Below are positions 45,887 to 54,964 of a stretch of DNA of 64,000 bases, in pieces. The stretch comes from Alphaproteobacteria bacterium. Its GTDB lineage: Bacteria > Pseudomonadota > Alphaproteobacteria > Rhodobacterales > Rhodobacteraceae. A model generated the notes under the pieces. That model ran no database searches. It worked only from the letters and a program-made list of their open reading frames with translations, and was not told where the DNA came from. The first letter of the stretch is position 1. Each line of letters starts with the position of its first letter. The stretch is from contig JAUIAS010000011.1 of NCBI GenBank assembly GCA_030425395.1, forward strand, positions 30,456 to 94,455. The letters run 5' to 3'. Both the position numbers and the translations under genes were made by a program.

Positions 45887-46813
45887 ATGAACCACTTTCT
45901 CGATATCCACAAAACAGACGCAGACGCCCTGCGGACCATGGTTGACAGCGCACGGCGGATGAAAACCGCGCGCCTCGGCCGGCCCAAGGCGATGCCCGAT
46001 GACGACCTGCCCCTCGAAGGCCGCATGGTCGCGCTGATCTTTGAAAAACCGTCCACCCGTACCCGCGTGTCCTTTGATCTGGGCGTGCGCCAGATGGGCG
46101 GGCAGACCATGCTTCTGTCGGGCTGCGACATGCAGCTTGGGCACGGCGAAACCATCGCCGATACCGCGCGGGTCCTGTCGCGCTACGTGGACATGATCAT
46201 GATCCGCACCTTCGACGAAACGGTGCTGACGGAAATGGCCGAATTCGCCGATGTCCCGGTGATCAACGGACTGACCGACCGCACCCACCCCTGCCAGATC
46301 ATGGCAGACGTGATGACCTACGAGGAACATCGCGGCCCGATCAAGGGGGCCAAGGTGGTCTGGACCGGCGACGGCAACAACGTGTGCAGCTCCTTCCTGC
46401 ACGCCGCCGGGCAGTTCGGCTTTGACCTCACCTTTGCCGGCCCCGCGCCGCTCGACCCCGATCCCGAGTTCGTCGCCTATGCCCGCAGCAAGGGCAGCGT
46501 CGTGACCATCGAACGCGATCCGTTCAAGGCCGTCGAAGAGGCCGATCTGATCGTGGCCGACACATGGGTGTCCATGCATGATGCACAATCGGCCCGTGAA
46601 CGCCGCCACAACATGTTGCGCCCCTATCAGGTCAACGATGATCTGATGGCCGCCGCCAAACCCGATGCATTGTTCATGCACTGCCTTCCCGCCCACCGCG
46701 GCGAGGAAGTGACATCGGCGGTCATGGACGGCCCGCAATCGGTGATCTGGGACGAGGCCGAAAACCGCCTGCACGCGCAAAAGGCAATCATGCGCTGGTG
46801 TTTCGGGGCCTGA
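45887..46813 (+). CDS. argF: Ornithine carbamoyltransferase
   Basis: A 308-residue transcarbamoylase that makes citrulline from ornithine and carbamoyl phosphate. The carbamoyl-phosphate loop is [13 protein letters not shown], with [11 protein letters not shown], the ornithine-binding DTWVSMHD, and [12 protein letters not shown]. The start at 45887 ([13 protein letters not shown]) follows GACCGAACCG. It uses carbamoyl phosphate from CarAB; carB is in this window. Family length is about 310, so it is complete. Confidence 0.97.
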   Translation: MNHFLDIHKTDADALRTMVDSARRMKTARLGRPKAMPDDDLPLEGRMVALIFEKPSTRTRVSFDLGVRQMGGQTMLLSGCDMQLGHGETIADTARVLSRYVDMIMIRTFDETVLTEMAEFADVPVINGLTDRTHPCQIMADVMTYEEHRGPIKGAKVVWTGDGNNVCSSFLHAAGQFGFDLTFAGPAPLDPDPEFVAYARSKGSVVTIERDPFKAVEEADLIVADTWVSMHDAQSARERRHNMLRPYQVNDDLMAAAKPDALFMHCLPAHRGEEVTSAVMDGPQSVIWDEAENRLHAQKAIMRWCFGA

Positions 46814-46845
46814 ACGGGAACCCGAACGCCGCGCCCGCCATCATC

Positions 46846-46877
46846 TTGCACCCGTCTTGCAACTGTCTTGCAACCTG
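46846..46877 (+). promoter_or_regulatory. Triple 11-base direct repeat upstream of gnd
   Basis: TTGCA occurs at 46846, 46857 and 46868, exactly one helical turn (11 bases) apart, with related flanks (GTC before the second and third). A GCGCAAAG follows. Regularly phased half-sites suggest cooperative binding of a regulator to the gnd promoter. No regulator is assigned. Confidence 0.5.
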
Positions 46878-46926
46878 GGCGCAAAGCTTTCACTCTGTTC
46901 CGCGGTGACAATCGGAGCAGAGCAAC

Positions 46927-48324
46927 ATGCGCGGAGCGGATATCGGGGTCTATGGTCTGGGCACGATGGGCAGCGCGCTCGCCCTGAATCTGGCGGAGAA
47001 AGGCTTTTCCGTCTCCGTGTCCAACCGGGAAGACGACTGGTTCGACGAGGTTCTCGATCGGGCCGGGCCGCTGGCCGCGCGTCTGCAAACCCACGCAACG
47101 CTCGCGCATTTCGTGGGCGCGCTGGTGCCGCCGCGCGTCGTGGTGCTGATGATCCCCTCCGGCGCGCCGGTTGACGACCTGATCGGCAAGCTTCAGCCGC
47201 TTCTGGATCCGGGCGATACGCTGGTTGACGCAGGCAACGCCGATTTCCACGCCACCCGGGCCCGGGCTGCGGCCCTCGAACCCAGCGGCATCCGGTTTGT
47301 CGGTCTCGGCGTCTCTGGCGGGGCCGAAGGGGCACGGCACGGCCCCTCCATGATGATGGGAGGCCCCGAGGACAGCTGGCAACGGCTGCGCCCATTTCTC
47401 GAAGCCATCGCCGCCCGTTTCGATGATACACCCTGCGTGGCCCGCGTCGGCCCGGACGGGGCCGGGCATTTCGTCAAGACGGTGCATAATGGCATCGAAT
47501 ACGCCGAGATGCAGATGATCGCGGATATCTACGGGCTGCTGCGCGATGTCGGAGACTGCGACACCCAGCGCATCCAGCGCCTGTTTGCAGGATGGCGGCG
47601 GGGGCTTCTTGCCTCTTACCTGTTTGATGTCACCGCCCGGACGCTGGATACGGTTGACGAGGCAACCGGAACCGCGCTGGTGGACCTGATCCGGGACCGG
47701 GCCGAACAGAAAGGCACGGGCCGCTGGACGGCGATCGAAGCCCTCGACCTCGGCCAGCCCGCGAACACGATCGAAGCCGCCGTCAGTGCGCGGGCATGGT
47801 CGTCGCAGGACACCCGCCGCGCGGCATTGGCCGAACCGTTCGGCGGCCTCGGCGGGCGCGCGTCCCTGCCGTCGCCACAGGATATCGAAGACGCGATGAT
47901 CGCCTGTCGGGTGATATCGCATATGCAGGGCGTCTCTGTCCTGCAAGCCGCGTCCGAGAAATATGACTGGGGGCTTGATGTCGGATCTATCGCCCGGATT
48001 TGGCGCGCAGGCTGCATCATCCGGTCCGATTATCTCGACCTTCTGGCCGATGTGCTGGACGCCTGCGGCACCGGCGACCCGCTGTTGCACCCGCATATCG
48101 CCCCGCTTCTGGACCGCGGCATCCCCTGCCTGCGCCGCACGGTTGGGGCGGCGGTGCACGCGGGCCAACCCGTGCCGGTGCTTGCGGCGGCCCTGACGTG
48201 GTTTGACAGCCTGCGCCAAACCCGTGGAACCGCCAACATCATTCAGGCCCAACGGGATTATTTCGGCAACCACGGGTTTGAACGCACGGACAAGGACGGG
48301 ACTCACCACGGTCCGTGGTCCTGA
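46927..48324 (+). CDS. gnd: 6-phosphogluconate dehydrogenase, decarboxylating
   Basis: A 465-residue NADP-dependent enzyme that converts 6-phosphogluconate to ribulose-5-phosphate. The N-terminus has the Rossmann motif GVYGLGTMGSALALNL-like in GLGTMGSALALNLAEKGF. The substrate-binding GDTLVDAGN and catalytic region VGPDGAGHFVKTVHNGIEYAEMQ are intact, and the C-terminal helical domain ends at HGPWS. The length matches the long (about 470) form. It stands alone 3' of argF with a repeat-bearing upstream region. Confidence 0.95.
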   Translation: MRGADIGVYGLGTMGSALALNLAEKGFSVSVSNREDDWFDEVLDRAGPLAARLQTHATLAHFVGALVPPRVVVLMIPSGAPVDDLIGKLQPLLDPGDTLVDAGNADFHATRARAAALEPSGIRFVGLGVSGGAEGARHGPSMMMGGPEDSWQRLRPFLEAIAARFDDTPCVARVGPDGAGHFVKTVHNGIEYAEMQMIADIYGLLRDVGDCDTQRIQRLFAGWRRGLLASYLFDVTARTLDTVDEATGTALVDLIRDRAEQKGTGRWTAIEALDLGQPANTIEAAVSARAWSSQDTRRAALAEPFGGLGGRASLPSPQDIEDAMIACRVISHMQGVSVLQAASEKYDWGLDVGSIARIWRAGCIIRSDYLDLLADVLDACGTGDPLLHPHIAPLLDRGIPCLRRTVGAAVHAGQPVPVLAAALTWFDSLRQTRGTANIIQAQRDYFGNHGFERTDKDGTHHGPWS

Positions 48325-48340
48325 CCCGCCACCGGGAAAA

Positions 48341-48411
48341 TGGGGGCTCTGCCCCCGCCGCGCTTTGCGCGTCTCCCCCGGAGTATTTTTGGCCAGAAGA
48401 AGGGGCTCCGG
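48341..48411 (+). repeat. GC-rich intergenic palindromic repeat, locus 2 (forward copy after gnd)
   Basis: Three parts in order: hairpin GGGGGC-TCT-GCCCCC (48342-48356), hairpin GCGC-TTT-GCGC (48360-48370), then a core CCCCCGGAGTATTTTTGGCC and AGAAGAAGGGG. The same order is seen at 54965-55036. Confidence 0.75.
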
Positions 48412-48439
48412 TCCATGAGCCTTCGCGCGTCTTTGCTTC

Positions 48440-48510
48440 TTTCTCGTCCAAAATACCCCCGCCGGAGGCGCCGCGACGCGCGAAGCGCGGCGCAACGGAT
48501 GGCTCCGGCC
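48440..48510 (-). repeat. GC-rich intergenic palindromic repeat, locus 2 (inverted copy)
   Basis: The reverse-oriented partner of the previous copy: TTTCTCGTCCAAAATACCCC, a CGCCGGAGGCG palindrome and a GCGCGAAGCGC hairpin. The two copies together make a large inverted repeat between convergent gnd and hrpB, and could act as a bidirectional terminator. Confidence 0.7.
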
Positions 48511-48538
48511 CAGGGTCGCTTCGACGCGCGCCTTTGAC

Positions 48539-50992
48539 TTAACTGCGCCGTGGCTTTGCGCGCAGGGTGGGGGCCGCGTTGCGCGGATCTTCGGGCCAGG
48601 GGTGTTTGGGATACTGGCCGCGCATGTCCTTGCGTACATCCGCATAGCTGCTGTCCCAGAAACCGGGCAGGTCGGTGGTGACCTGAACGGGGCGGCGGGC
48701 GGGTGACAACAGGGTGATCCGGATCGGTTGCCCGGCCGCCTTGGGATGCGTCTGCACGCCGAACAGTTCCTGCAGTCGCACCTCGATCCGGGGGCCGTCA
48801 TCGGCGTATTCTATGGGAACGCGCCGACCCAAGGGGGTTTCAAAGGCGGCAGGGGCGAGACGGTCCACAACCCGTTGTCCCTCCCAGCCGAGCCGTGCCT
48901 GCAAGGCGGGCAGGAGATCGAACTGTTTCCAGTCGGCGGCGCTTTTCTGGTCGCCGTCCAGCATCGGCAGCAGCCAGTCTTCGAGTTCGGCCATCAGCCC
49001 GTCGGGTGACATGTCGGGCAGCGCGGCCTCAGGATCGCCTGCACGGACACGCTCGACCCGCGCGGTCAGCCGTGCGGCGGGGCCGGTCAGGTTCAGGCCA
49101 AGGTCGCGCACGCCGTCCAGCATGGCGGCGGCGATGCGGTCTTCCGGCACGTCCTTCCAGAGCAGGTCGGTGACCACGACGGCCCCCAGTTTTTCTTGCC
49201 GCCGGGCGATGACGCGGCGATCGCGCCTGGACCAGGCGCAGTGATCGCGCCATGTCATCTGGTCGCCCAAAACGGCGCGCAATTCGCTCTCGCTGGTGGC
49301 AAGGGCTTGCCGGATACGTGCATCGCGCCCGCCGCCGTCGATATCCGTGACCACCAGCCACGTTTGCCCCGCCAGCGCGTCGCCACTGTCCAGCACCGCG
49401 CCGCGCCCGCCAGACAGCAGATAGCGCGCCTCGTCCCCGGGCCTGCGCCGTGCGATCCGGTCGGGATAGGCAAGGGCCGCCATCTGTGCGGCTGACAGTT
49501 TCGCCCGGGCCGCCCCGGCGCGGTTCGACAGGCGCCGCGCGTCCTCGCGCACCCTGGTCAAGGCGGCGCGGTTCACCTCCGGTCCCGGTGCCCCTGCGTT
49601 TTGCTGCAAGGCGCGCAGCCTGAGTGACAGATCGGCCCCGCCTTCCTTCAGGATGTCGCGTTCTGCCATCAACGCCGCCAGCGGGGCCGCCTCGGGTCCG
49701 GCGGTGGCCAGCATATGGCCAAGCCTCGGGTGCAGCGGCAGGGTGGCCAGATGACGCCCGTGGTCGGTGATCTGGCCGCGCCGGTCCAGCGCGCCCAGCA
49801 TGCGCAACAGGGCCTGCGCCTCGGCATAGGCTCCGTCCGGCGGTGGCGTCAGAAACGCCATATCCTCCACGCGCGCGCCCCACAGGGCAAGCTCCAGCGC
49901 CAACCCTGACAGGTCACCTGCCTCGATCTCGGCGGGTGGAAAGGCGGCCAGCGCCCCTTCTTCGCCCCGGGTCCAGAGCCTGTAACACAGCCCCTCAGCG
50001 ACCCGCCCCGCGCGGCCCGAACGCTGAGTGGCTTCGGCCCGTGTCACCCGTTCGGTAACCAGCCGCTGCATTCCGCAGGCCGGGTCGAATCGCGCGCGTC
50101 GTGCCTGTCCGCCATCCACGACAACCCGCACATCGGGAATGGTCAGGGACGTCTCCGCGATGGAGGTGGCGAGCACGACCTTGCGCCCGCTGCGGGCAGG
50201 CGCAATCGCGTCGCGCTGGGCGGAAAAGGGCATCGCGCCATACAGCGGTGCAATCTCGCAGGTCTTGGGCAACTGCCCCTTCAATAGCGCCTGCACGCGT
50301 CGGATTTCGCCCTCTCCCGGCAGAAAGGCAAGGATCGCGCCGCCTGTGTCCCGCGTAGCGCCTTCGGCCTGAACGATCAGATCCGCCATCGGCCCGTCGC
50401 GGCGATCACCGGGTTTCAGGGGGCGCTCCAGCCACCGGGTTTCAACCGCAAAGGCCCGGCCCTGCGCGCGCACCATGCGGCAGTCCATCAGATCGGCCAC
50501 CGGGGCAGCATCCAGAGTGGCCGACATCGCCAGCAACATCAGATCGTCGCGCAGCGCCTGTGCCACATCAAGGCACAGCGCAAGCCCCAGATCGGCGGCG
50601 AGCGATCTTTCGTGGAATTCGTCAAAGATCACCGCGCCGACACCGGGCAGATCGGGGCTGTCCTGTATCATCCGGGTCAGGATGCCTTCGGTGATCACCT
50701 CGATCCGGGTCTCCGGACCGGCACGGGTTTCCCCGCGTATCCGGTAGCCGACCGTTTCCCCGATGCGTTCACCGCGCATCGCGGCCATGCGTTCGGCGGC
50801 GGCCCGCGTGGCGAGGCGGCGCGGCTCGAGCATGACGATCCGTCCCTTGATCAGGCCCGACTCCAGCAACGCCAGCGGCACGCAGGTCGTCTTGCCCGCA
50901 CCCGGCGGAGCCTCGAGCACGGCGCGTCCGTCCGCGCGCAGCGCCTCGATCAGCGCGGGCAGAGCGTCATCAATGGGTAAACCGAAAGCCAT
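48539..50992 (-). CDS. hrpB: ATP-dependent helicase HrpB
   Basis: An 817-residue DEAH-box helicase of the HrpA/HrpB group. Motif I is LEAPPGAGKTTCVPL, motif II FDEFHERS, motif III LAMSATLD, and motif VI QRSGRAGRV. A ratchet/HA2-type domain and the HrpB_C domain (FETPLGRRVPIEYADDGPRIEVRLQELFG) follow. All helicase motifs are intact. The role in E. coli is poorly known; in alphaproteobacteria it is thought to act on RNA. It converges with gnd. Confidence 0.94.
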   Translation of the reverse strand: MAFGLPIDDALPALIEALRADGRAVLEAPPGAGKTTCVPLALLESGLIKGRIVMLEPRRLATRAAAERMAAMRGERIGETVGYRIRGETRAGPETRIEVITEGILTRMIQDSPDLPGVGAVIFDEFHERSLAADLGLALCLDVAQALRDDLMLLAMSATLDAAPVADLMDCRMVRAQGRAFAVETRWLERPLKPGDRRDGPMADLIVQAEGATRDTGGAILAFLPGEGEIRRVQALLKGQLPKTCEIAPLYGAMPFSAQRDAIAPARSGRKVVLATSIAETSLTIPDVRVVVDGGQARRARFDPACGMQRLVTERVTRAEATQRSGRAGRVAEGLCYRLWTRGEEGALAAFPPAEIEAGDLSGLALELALWGARVEDMAFLTPPPDGAYAEAQALLRMLGALDRRGQITDHGRHLATLPLHPRLGHMLATAGPEAAPLAALMAERDILKEGGADLSLRLRALQQNAGAPGPEVNRAALTRVREDARRLSNRAGAARAKLSAAQMAALAYPDRIARRRPGDEARYLLSGGRGAVLDSGDALAGQTWLVVTDIDGGGRDARIRQALATSESELRAVLGDQMTWRDHCAWSRRDRRVIARRQEKLGAVVVTDLLWKDVPEDRIAAAMLDGVRDLGLNLTGPAARLTARVERVRAGDPEAALPDMSPDGLMAELEDWLLPMLDGDQKSAADWKQFDLLPALQARLGWEGQRVVDRLAPAAFETPLGRRVPIEYADDGPRIEVRLQELFGVQTHPKAAGQPIRITLLSPARRPVQVTTDLPGFWDSSYADVRKDMRGQYPKHPWPEDPRNAAPTLRAKPRRS

Positions 50993-51132
50993 GCCGCCTT
51001 ATCCCCGAAGGCTGCAGGCGGGTAAAGCGTTCCGCGCCGACACAACCACTGGACATTGGGCGGCTGCCCAAGGCATCTAACGGCCACGGATCGCCTTGAC
51101 CGGGGCGATCCGCAAGGAAACGGAGACCGCAC

Positions 51133-52110
51133 ATGGAAACAGCCGACACCGCGCGCCGAATCATAGACGGAGACCGCCGGGCGCTGGCACGGGCGATCAC
51201 GCTCGTGGAAAGTGGGCGCACCGATCATCGTGCGCAGGCGCGGGATCTGCTGGAAACCCTTGCGCGCAGCGGACGGCAGGCCCTTCGCATCGGTCTGTCG
51301 GGCACGCCCGGCGTGGGGAAATCCACTTTTATCGAGAGCTTCGGCATGATGCTGATCGCGCAGGGTCTGCGCGTGGCCGTTCTGGCGGTGGATCCCAGCT
51401 CGGCCCGGTCGGGGGGCTCGATCCTTGGCGACAAGACGCGAATGGACCGGCTCAGCCGCGAACGCGGCGCGTTCATCCGCCCGTCGCCATCGCAGACCCA
51501 TCTGGGCGGCGTGGCCCGCCGCACCCGCGAGGCTGTCGCCCTGTGCGAGGCCGCGGGCTTTGACGTGGTGCTCATCGAAACCGTGGGGGTGGGGCAGTCC
51601 GAAACCGTCGTGGCCGAAATGTCCGATCTGTTCCTCCTGCTTCTGGCTCCGGCAGGCGGAGACGAATTGCAGGGTGTGAAACGCGGGATCATGGAAATGG
51701 CGGACATGATCCTTGTGAACAAGGCGGACGGGGATCTCAAACCGGCGGCGACCCGCACCTGCGCCGATTATTCCGGGGCCTTGCGCCTGCTGCGCAAACG
51801 TCCACAGGACCCCGACGGCTTTCCCAAGGCGCTGATGGTGTCCGCGATCGAGGAAAACGGCCTGTCCGAGGCATGGGCCGAAATGTCCCAACTCGCCGGG
51901 TGGCGCCGCGAAACGGGTCACTTTGATGGCCGCCGGGCGGCACAGGCGCGTTACTGGTTCGGTGAAGAGGTCCGTCAGGCGCTGCTGGCGCAATTGCGGA
52001 CCCCGGACGCCCGCGCGGCGATGGATGCGCTGGGGGATCGGGTCGCGGCGGGGGATCTCACCCCTCAGGCCGCCGCCGAATCCATGCTTGCCGGGCTGGG
52101 CGGGCGCTGA
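51133..52110 (+). CDS. meaB: Methylmalonyl-CoA mutase-associated GTPase MeaB
   Basis: A 325-residue G3E/SIMIBI GTPase that loads and protects adenosylcobalamin in methylmalonyl-CoA mutase. The P-loop is GTPGVGKSTF, with DPSSARSGGSILGDKTRM, IETVGVGQSE and the NKAD specificity motif in ILVNKADGD. The C-terminal helical dimer region is normal. It diverges from hrpB across 140 bases. Together with mce it implies propionyl-CoA or ethylmalonyl-CoA metabolism. Confidence 0.95.
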   Translation: METADTARRIIDGDRRALARAITLVESGRTDHRAQARDLLETLARSGRQALRIGLSGTPGVGKSTFIESFGMMLIAQGLRVAVLAVDPSSARSGGSILGDKTRMDRLSRERGAFIRPSPSQTHLGGVARRTREAVALCEAAGFDVVLIETVGVGQSETVVAEMSDLFLLLLAPAGGDELQGVKRGIMEMADMILVNKADGDLKPAATRTCADYSGALRLLRKRPQDPDGFPKALMVSAIEENGLSEAWAEMSQLAGWRRETGHFDGRRAAQARYWFGEEVRQALLAQLRTPDARAAMDALGDRVAAGDLTPQAAAESMLAGLGGR

Positions 52111-52176
52111 TCATTTTCTCTTGCCGAAAATATCCCCGCCGGAGGCACGGCCCGCAGGGCCGTTCGATGGCTCTGA
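52111..52176 (-). repeat. GC-rich intergenic palindromic repeat, locus 3 (after meaB)
   Basis: TTTTCTCTTGCCGAAAATAT followed by CCCCGCCGGAGGC and a GGCCCGCAGGGCC hairpin. It has the same composition and orientation as the inverted copy at 48440-48510, directly 3' of meaB. Confidence 0.7.
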
Positions 52177-52244
52177 CCACCGGGCTGTTCAACGTGCCGG
52201 ACTGCGGGACCGCACTTCTTCGCCGGGAATTCCCCGCAACCTGC

Positions 52245-52273
52245 TTGACCCGGCCTCTGATTCCGCCTAAAGC
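52245..52273 (+). promoter_or_regulatory. Predicted sigma-70 promoter of rpmB
   Basis: TTGACC (52245-52250), a 17-base spacer and TAAAGC (52268-52273) precede rpmB, giving a leader of about 85 bases. The -35 is good and the -10 weak. Confidence 0.45.
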
Positions 52274-52364
52274 CCGCTGACGAGTTTCCGGGGCGCTGCC
52301 AAAAGCCGCGCCCCTGCCCATTTGGCGGGGCCTGTGCCCCGGACCACAGACGAAGGATAGACCC

Positions 52365-52652
52365 ATGTCGCGCCGCTGCGAATTGACCGGAAAAGGCCCG
52401 ATGACTGGCAACAATGTCAGCCATGCCAACAACAAGACCAAGCGTCGTTTCCTGCCCAACCTGAACGATGTGACCCTGCAATCCGAAACGCTGGGCCGTG
52501 GCATCAAGCTGCGCATTTCCGCCCACGCGCTGCGCAGCGTCGACCACCGTGGTGGTCTGGATGCGTTCCTGGCCAAGGCGAAGGACGACGAGCTTTCGGC
52601 CGCCGCGCTGAAGGTCAAGAAAGAGATCCAGAAGGCTCAGGCCGCCGCCTGA
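52365..52652 (+). CDS. rpmB: 50S ribosomal protein L28
   Basis: A 95-residue ribosomal protein starting [20 protein letters not shown] with [16 protein letters not shown], the L28 signature. It belongs to the longer alphaproteobacterial form. It is a monocistronic gene behind a predicted promoter and ahead of a strong terminator. Confidence 0.97.
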   Translation: MSRRCELTGKGPMTGNNVSHANNKTKRRFLPNLNDVTLQSETLGRGIKLRISAHALRSVDHRGGLDAFLAKAKDDELSAAALKVKKEIQKAQAAA

Positions 52653-52673
52653 TCCGGTCTTCTGGACGGCTGC

Positions 52674-52698
52674 AAACCCCCGCGATAGCGGGGGTTTT
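52674..52698 (+). terminator. Intrinsic terminator of rpmB
   Basis: CCCCCGC and GCGGGGG form a perfect 7-base stem around a 4-base loop, flanked by AAA and TTTT, about 20 bases after the rpmB stop. Confidence 0.92.
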
Positions 52699-52783
52699 CG
52701 CGTTTGTGCGACCTGTTGTCCTGACCGTGACGTTCTTGATAAAAATCATGGTGCTGGCGGCGGCGGCGCAATATGTCTCGGGC

Positions 52784-53134
52784 ATGGCACTTCTGCTTCG
52801 ATACAGTCTGGCGATGGTTCTGGCGGCGCTTGTTGCGCTGACCGGGCTTGCGCTTGCCTCCGAGCGCGGCATGTCCCGCGTGGCGGGCCAGATCGTGCTG
52901 TGCACCGGACATGGCCCGTTGGCCGTCTGGGTCGATGCCAACGGCCAGCCGGTCGACAAGATCGCGCTGTGCCCCGATCAGACCGCATCGCTTCTCGGGG
53001 CGCTGCATCTGCCTGAGCCCGAAACTGATTTTGCACCGGCGGCTCGGCTCATCCACGTCGCGGCGGCAGGCGTGCCGCTTGCTTCGCGGGTCAGGATCGA
53101 GCCTCGTGGCCGGTCCCCGCCTGTCCTGTTCTGA
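52784..53134 (+). CDS. Small exported or membrane protein upstream of copper chaperone (DUF2946-like)
   Basis: A 116-residue protein with an N-terminal hydrophobic helix (LAMVLAALVALTGLALA) and a Cys pair (IVLCTGHGPLAVWVDANG, IALCPDQTAS). The Cys and context resemble DUF2946-type proteins found next to copper genes. The start at 52784 (MALLLRYSLAMV) gives a signal peptide; a longer in-frame start at 52706 overlaps the terminator region. It lies 45 bases upstream of the PCu(A)C gene, so a copper-related role is inferred. Confidence 0.65.
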   Translation: MALLLRYSLAMVLAALVALTGLALASERGMSRVAGQIVLCTGHGPLAVWVDANGQPVDKIALCPDQTASLLGALHLPEPETDFAPAARLIHVAAAGVPLASRVRIEPRGRSPPVLF

Positions 53135-53179
53135 CATTCTCTTACGATTTCGAACTCTTCAGACAGGAAAGGGACAGAT

Positions 53180-53719
53180 ATGTCCGTGAAAACGATTCTT
53201 ATGGCGGCGGCTTCGGCTGCGCTTTTCTCCACCTCGGCACTGGCGGCCGATATCATGGTGCATGATGCCTATGCACGTTCGGCCGGCAAGATGGCCAAGG
53301 CCGGTGCCGCGTTCATGCAGATCATGAACAGTGCCGATACCGATGACCGGCTGGTCGCCGCGCGGTCGGATGTGGCGGCCAAGGTCGAACTGCACACCCA
53401 CATTCAGGATGCCAACGGCGTCATGCGCATGGTCGAGGTCGAGGACGGAATCGCGGTTCCGGCCGGTGGCAAGGCGATGCTTCAGCGTGGCGGTGATCAC
53501 GTCATGTTCATGGGCATCAAGGCCCCGTTCGAACAGGGCGAGGAACTGGCCGTGACGCTGGTTTTTGAAAACGCCGGCGAGATTGACGTGATGATTCCCG
53601 TGGATCTGGAACGCAAAGGGACTCATGGGGGCCACGGCCAGATGAACCATGGCGAGATGAAGCATGGCCAGATGAAGCATGGCCAGATGCAAAACGGTCA
53701 GATGAAAACCGACGACTGA
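53180..53719 (+). CDS. PCu(A)C periplasmic copper chaperone with Met/His repeat tail
   Basis: A 179-residue exported protein with signal peptide cleaved after SALA. The PCu(A)C domain contains HTHIQDANGVMRM and, later, GGDHVMFMGI, which provide the Met and His copper ligands. The family delivers Cu(I) to cytochrome oxidase. The C-terminal tail holds pentapeptides MNHGE, MKHGQ, MKHGQ, MQNGQ, MKTDD encoded by a 15-base tandem repeat, adding potential copper sites. RBS GGAAAGGG precedes the ATG. Confidence 0.9.
   Translation: MSVKTILMAAASAALFSTSALAADIMVHDAYARSAGKMAKAGAAFMQIMNSADTDDRLVAARSDVAAKVELHTHIQDANGVMRMVEVEDGIAVPAGGKAMLQRGGDHVMFMGIKAPFEQGEELAVTLVFENAGEIDVMIPVDLERKGTHGGHGQMNHGEMKHGQMKHGQMQNGQMKTDD
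53641..53715 (+). repeat. 15-base tandem repeat in the copper chaperone tail
   Basis: Five 15-base units (consensus GATGAAGCATGGCCA) run in frame; units 2 and 3 are identical and the outer ones diverge. Unit number is likely to vary between strains. Confidence 0.85.
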
Positions 53720-53743
53720 TCCCGTCACCGGGCCGCGCGGGGG

Positions 53744-54448
53744 TCACTCCGCGCGGCGCTGCAGCAGCTCCGCGACCCAGTCGGGCACGATCTGCGTGGC
53801 AGGCCCGAAGCGGGTTTCGTCAAATGCCGAGACCACCGCCGACGGTTCAAGGTTCAGCTCAACCGTATGCGCCCCCGCGCCGAGAGCCTCCTGAACAAAT
53901 CCCGCCGCGGGATAGACATTGCCCGAAGTTCCGATCGCCGCAAAGATGTCGGCATCGTCGATCAGCGACAGGATGGTCTCCATCCGGTAAGGCATCTCTC
54001 CGAACCAGACCACATCGGGCCGGGTCGCGGCCGCGCCGCAGGCCGGGCAGGGGTCATCCTTGGCCATCCGTTCCGGTGCGTCCCAGCGGTGGCCGCATCG
54101 CGCGCACAGGGCGCGCGCCAATTCTCCATGCATGTGGATCAAGTCCCGCGCGCCCGCGGCCTCGTGTAACCCGTCGACGTTCTGGGTCACGATGCTGACC
54201 CGTCCGGGCCAGTCTGCCTGCAACCGCGCGAGGGCCTTGTGCGCGTCGTTCGGCACGGCCTGCGCGGCATTCTCCCGGCGCGCATTGTAGAATTCGTGAA
54301 CCAGAACCGGATCGCGGGCAAACCCTTCTGGCGTGGCCACGTCCTCAAGCGGGTATCTGCTCCACAATCCATCCGCGTCCCGGAACGTGCCAAGACCGCT
54401 TTCTGCGGAAATGCCCGCACCGGTCAGGATGACGATGTTTCTCACCAT
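53744..54448 (-). CDS. cobB: Sir2 family NAD-dependent protein deacylase
   Basis: A 234-residue class III sirtuin. NAD-binding GAGISAESGLGTFR, the catalytic His and Asn-Asp motif in TQNVDGLHEAAG and HMHGEL, and a zinc site of C-x2-C (CARCGHRW) and C-x2-C (CPACGAA) are all present. The Ala-Tyr-Arg pocket typical of desuccinylases is partly visible (EFYNARR). It deacylates lysines using NAD. The start at 54448 follows AAGGAG. It diverges from the phosphatase. Confidence 0.93.
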   Translation of the reverse strand: MVRNIVILTGAGISAESGLGTFRDADGLWSRYPLEDVATPEGFARDPVLVHEFYNARRENAAQAVPNDAHKALARLQADWPGRVSIVTQNVDGLHEAAGARDLIHMHGELARALCARCGHRWDAPERMAKDDPCPACGAAATRPDVVWFGEMPYRMETILSLIDDADIFAAIGTSGNVYPAAGFVQEALGAGAHTVELNLEPSAVVSAFDETRFGPATQIVPDWVAELLQRRAE

Positions 54449-54490
54449 GATCTCCTTGCCTCGATGGCCCATGTGCAACATGGTTGGCCC

Positions 54491-54937
54491 ATGAGTGATC
54501 GTATCGTTTTTGTGTGTCTGGGCAATATCTGCCGCTCACCCGCTGCCGAAGGCGTGTTCCGCGCCATGTTTCCGCAGGCCCGCACCGACAGTGCAGGCAC
54601 ATCCGACTGGCATGTCGGGGAGGCGCCCTATGGGCCGATGCAATCCGCGGCGCGGGGGCGTGGGTATGACCTGTCGGATCTGAGGGCGCGGCAGGTCACC
54701 GCCGATGATTTCACGGCGTTTGACCTGATCGTTGCGATGGATGCGCAGAATGTCGCCCGGATCGAGGCGGTGCGCCCGCAGGGGAACGAAACGCCGGTGC
54801 GTTTGTTCACGGATTTCGCGCCGCACGCGGGCGCGGATCACGTGCCGGACCCCTATTACACCCGCGATTTCGATGGGGTGCTCGATCTGATCGAAACCTG
54901 CGCTGCGGGGTTGGGAAAAGCGGTCTTTTCGTCCTGA
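54491..54937 (+). CDS. Low-molecular-weight protein tyrosine phosphatase
   Basis: A 148-residue LMW-PTP. The P-loop FVCLGNICRSPAA has the nucleophilic Cys9 and Arg, and the acid Asp is in VPDPYYTRDFDGV. All catalytic residues are conserved. Such enzymes remove phosphate from tyrosine kinases of polysaccharide synthesis or from small molecules; no kinase is adjacent. Its ATG is 43 bases from the divergent sirtuin start. Confidence 0.93.
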   Translation: MSDRIVFVCLGNICRSPAAEGVFRAMFPQARTDSAGTSDWHVGEAPYGPMQSAARGRGYDLSDLRARQVTADDFTAFDLIVAMDAQNVARIEAVRPQGNETPVRLFTDFAPHAGADHVPDPYYTRDFDGVLDLIETCAAGLGKAVFSS

Positions 54938-54964
54938 TCGTGGCACCTGCCGGAGAGGGCAGGC

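Noticed and set aside
46627..48801. 724-residue minus-strand frame
   Set aside because: It is antisense to argF and gnd and crosses the repeat region; composition is typical of a shadow frame.
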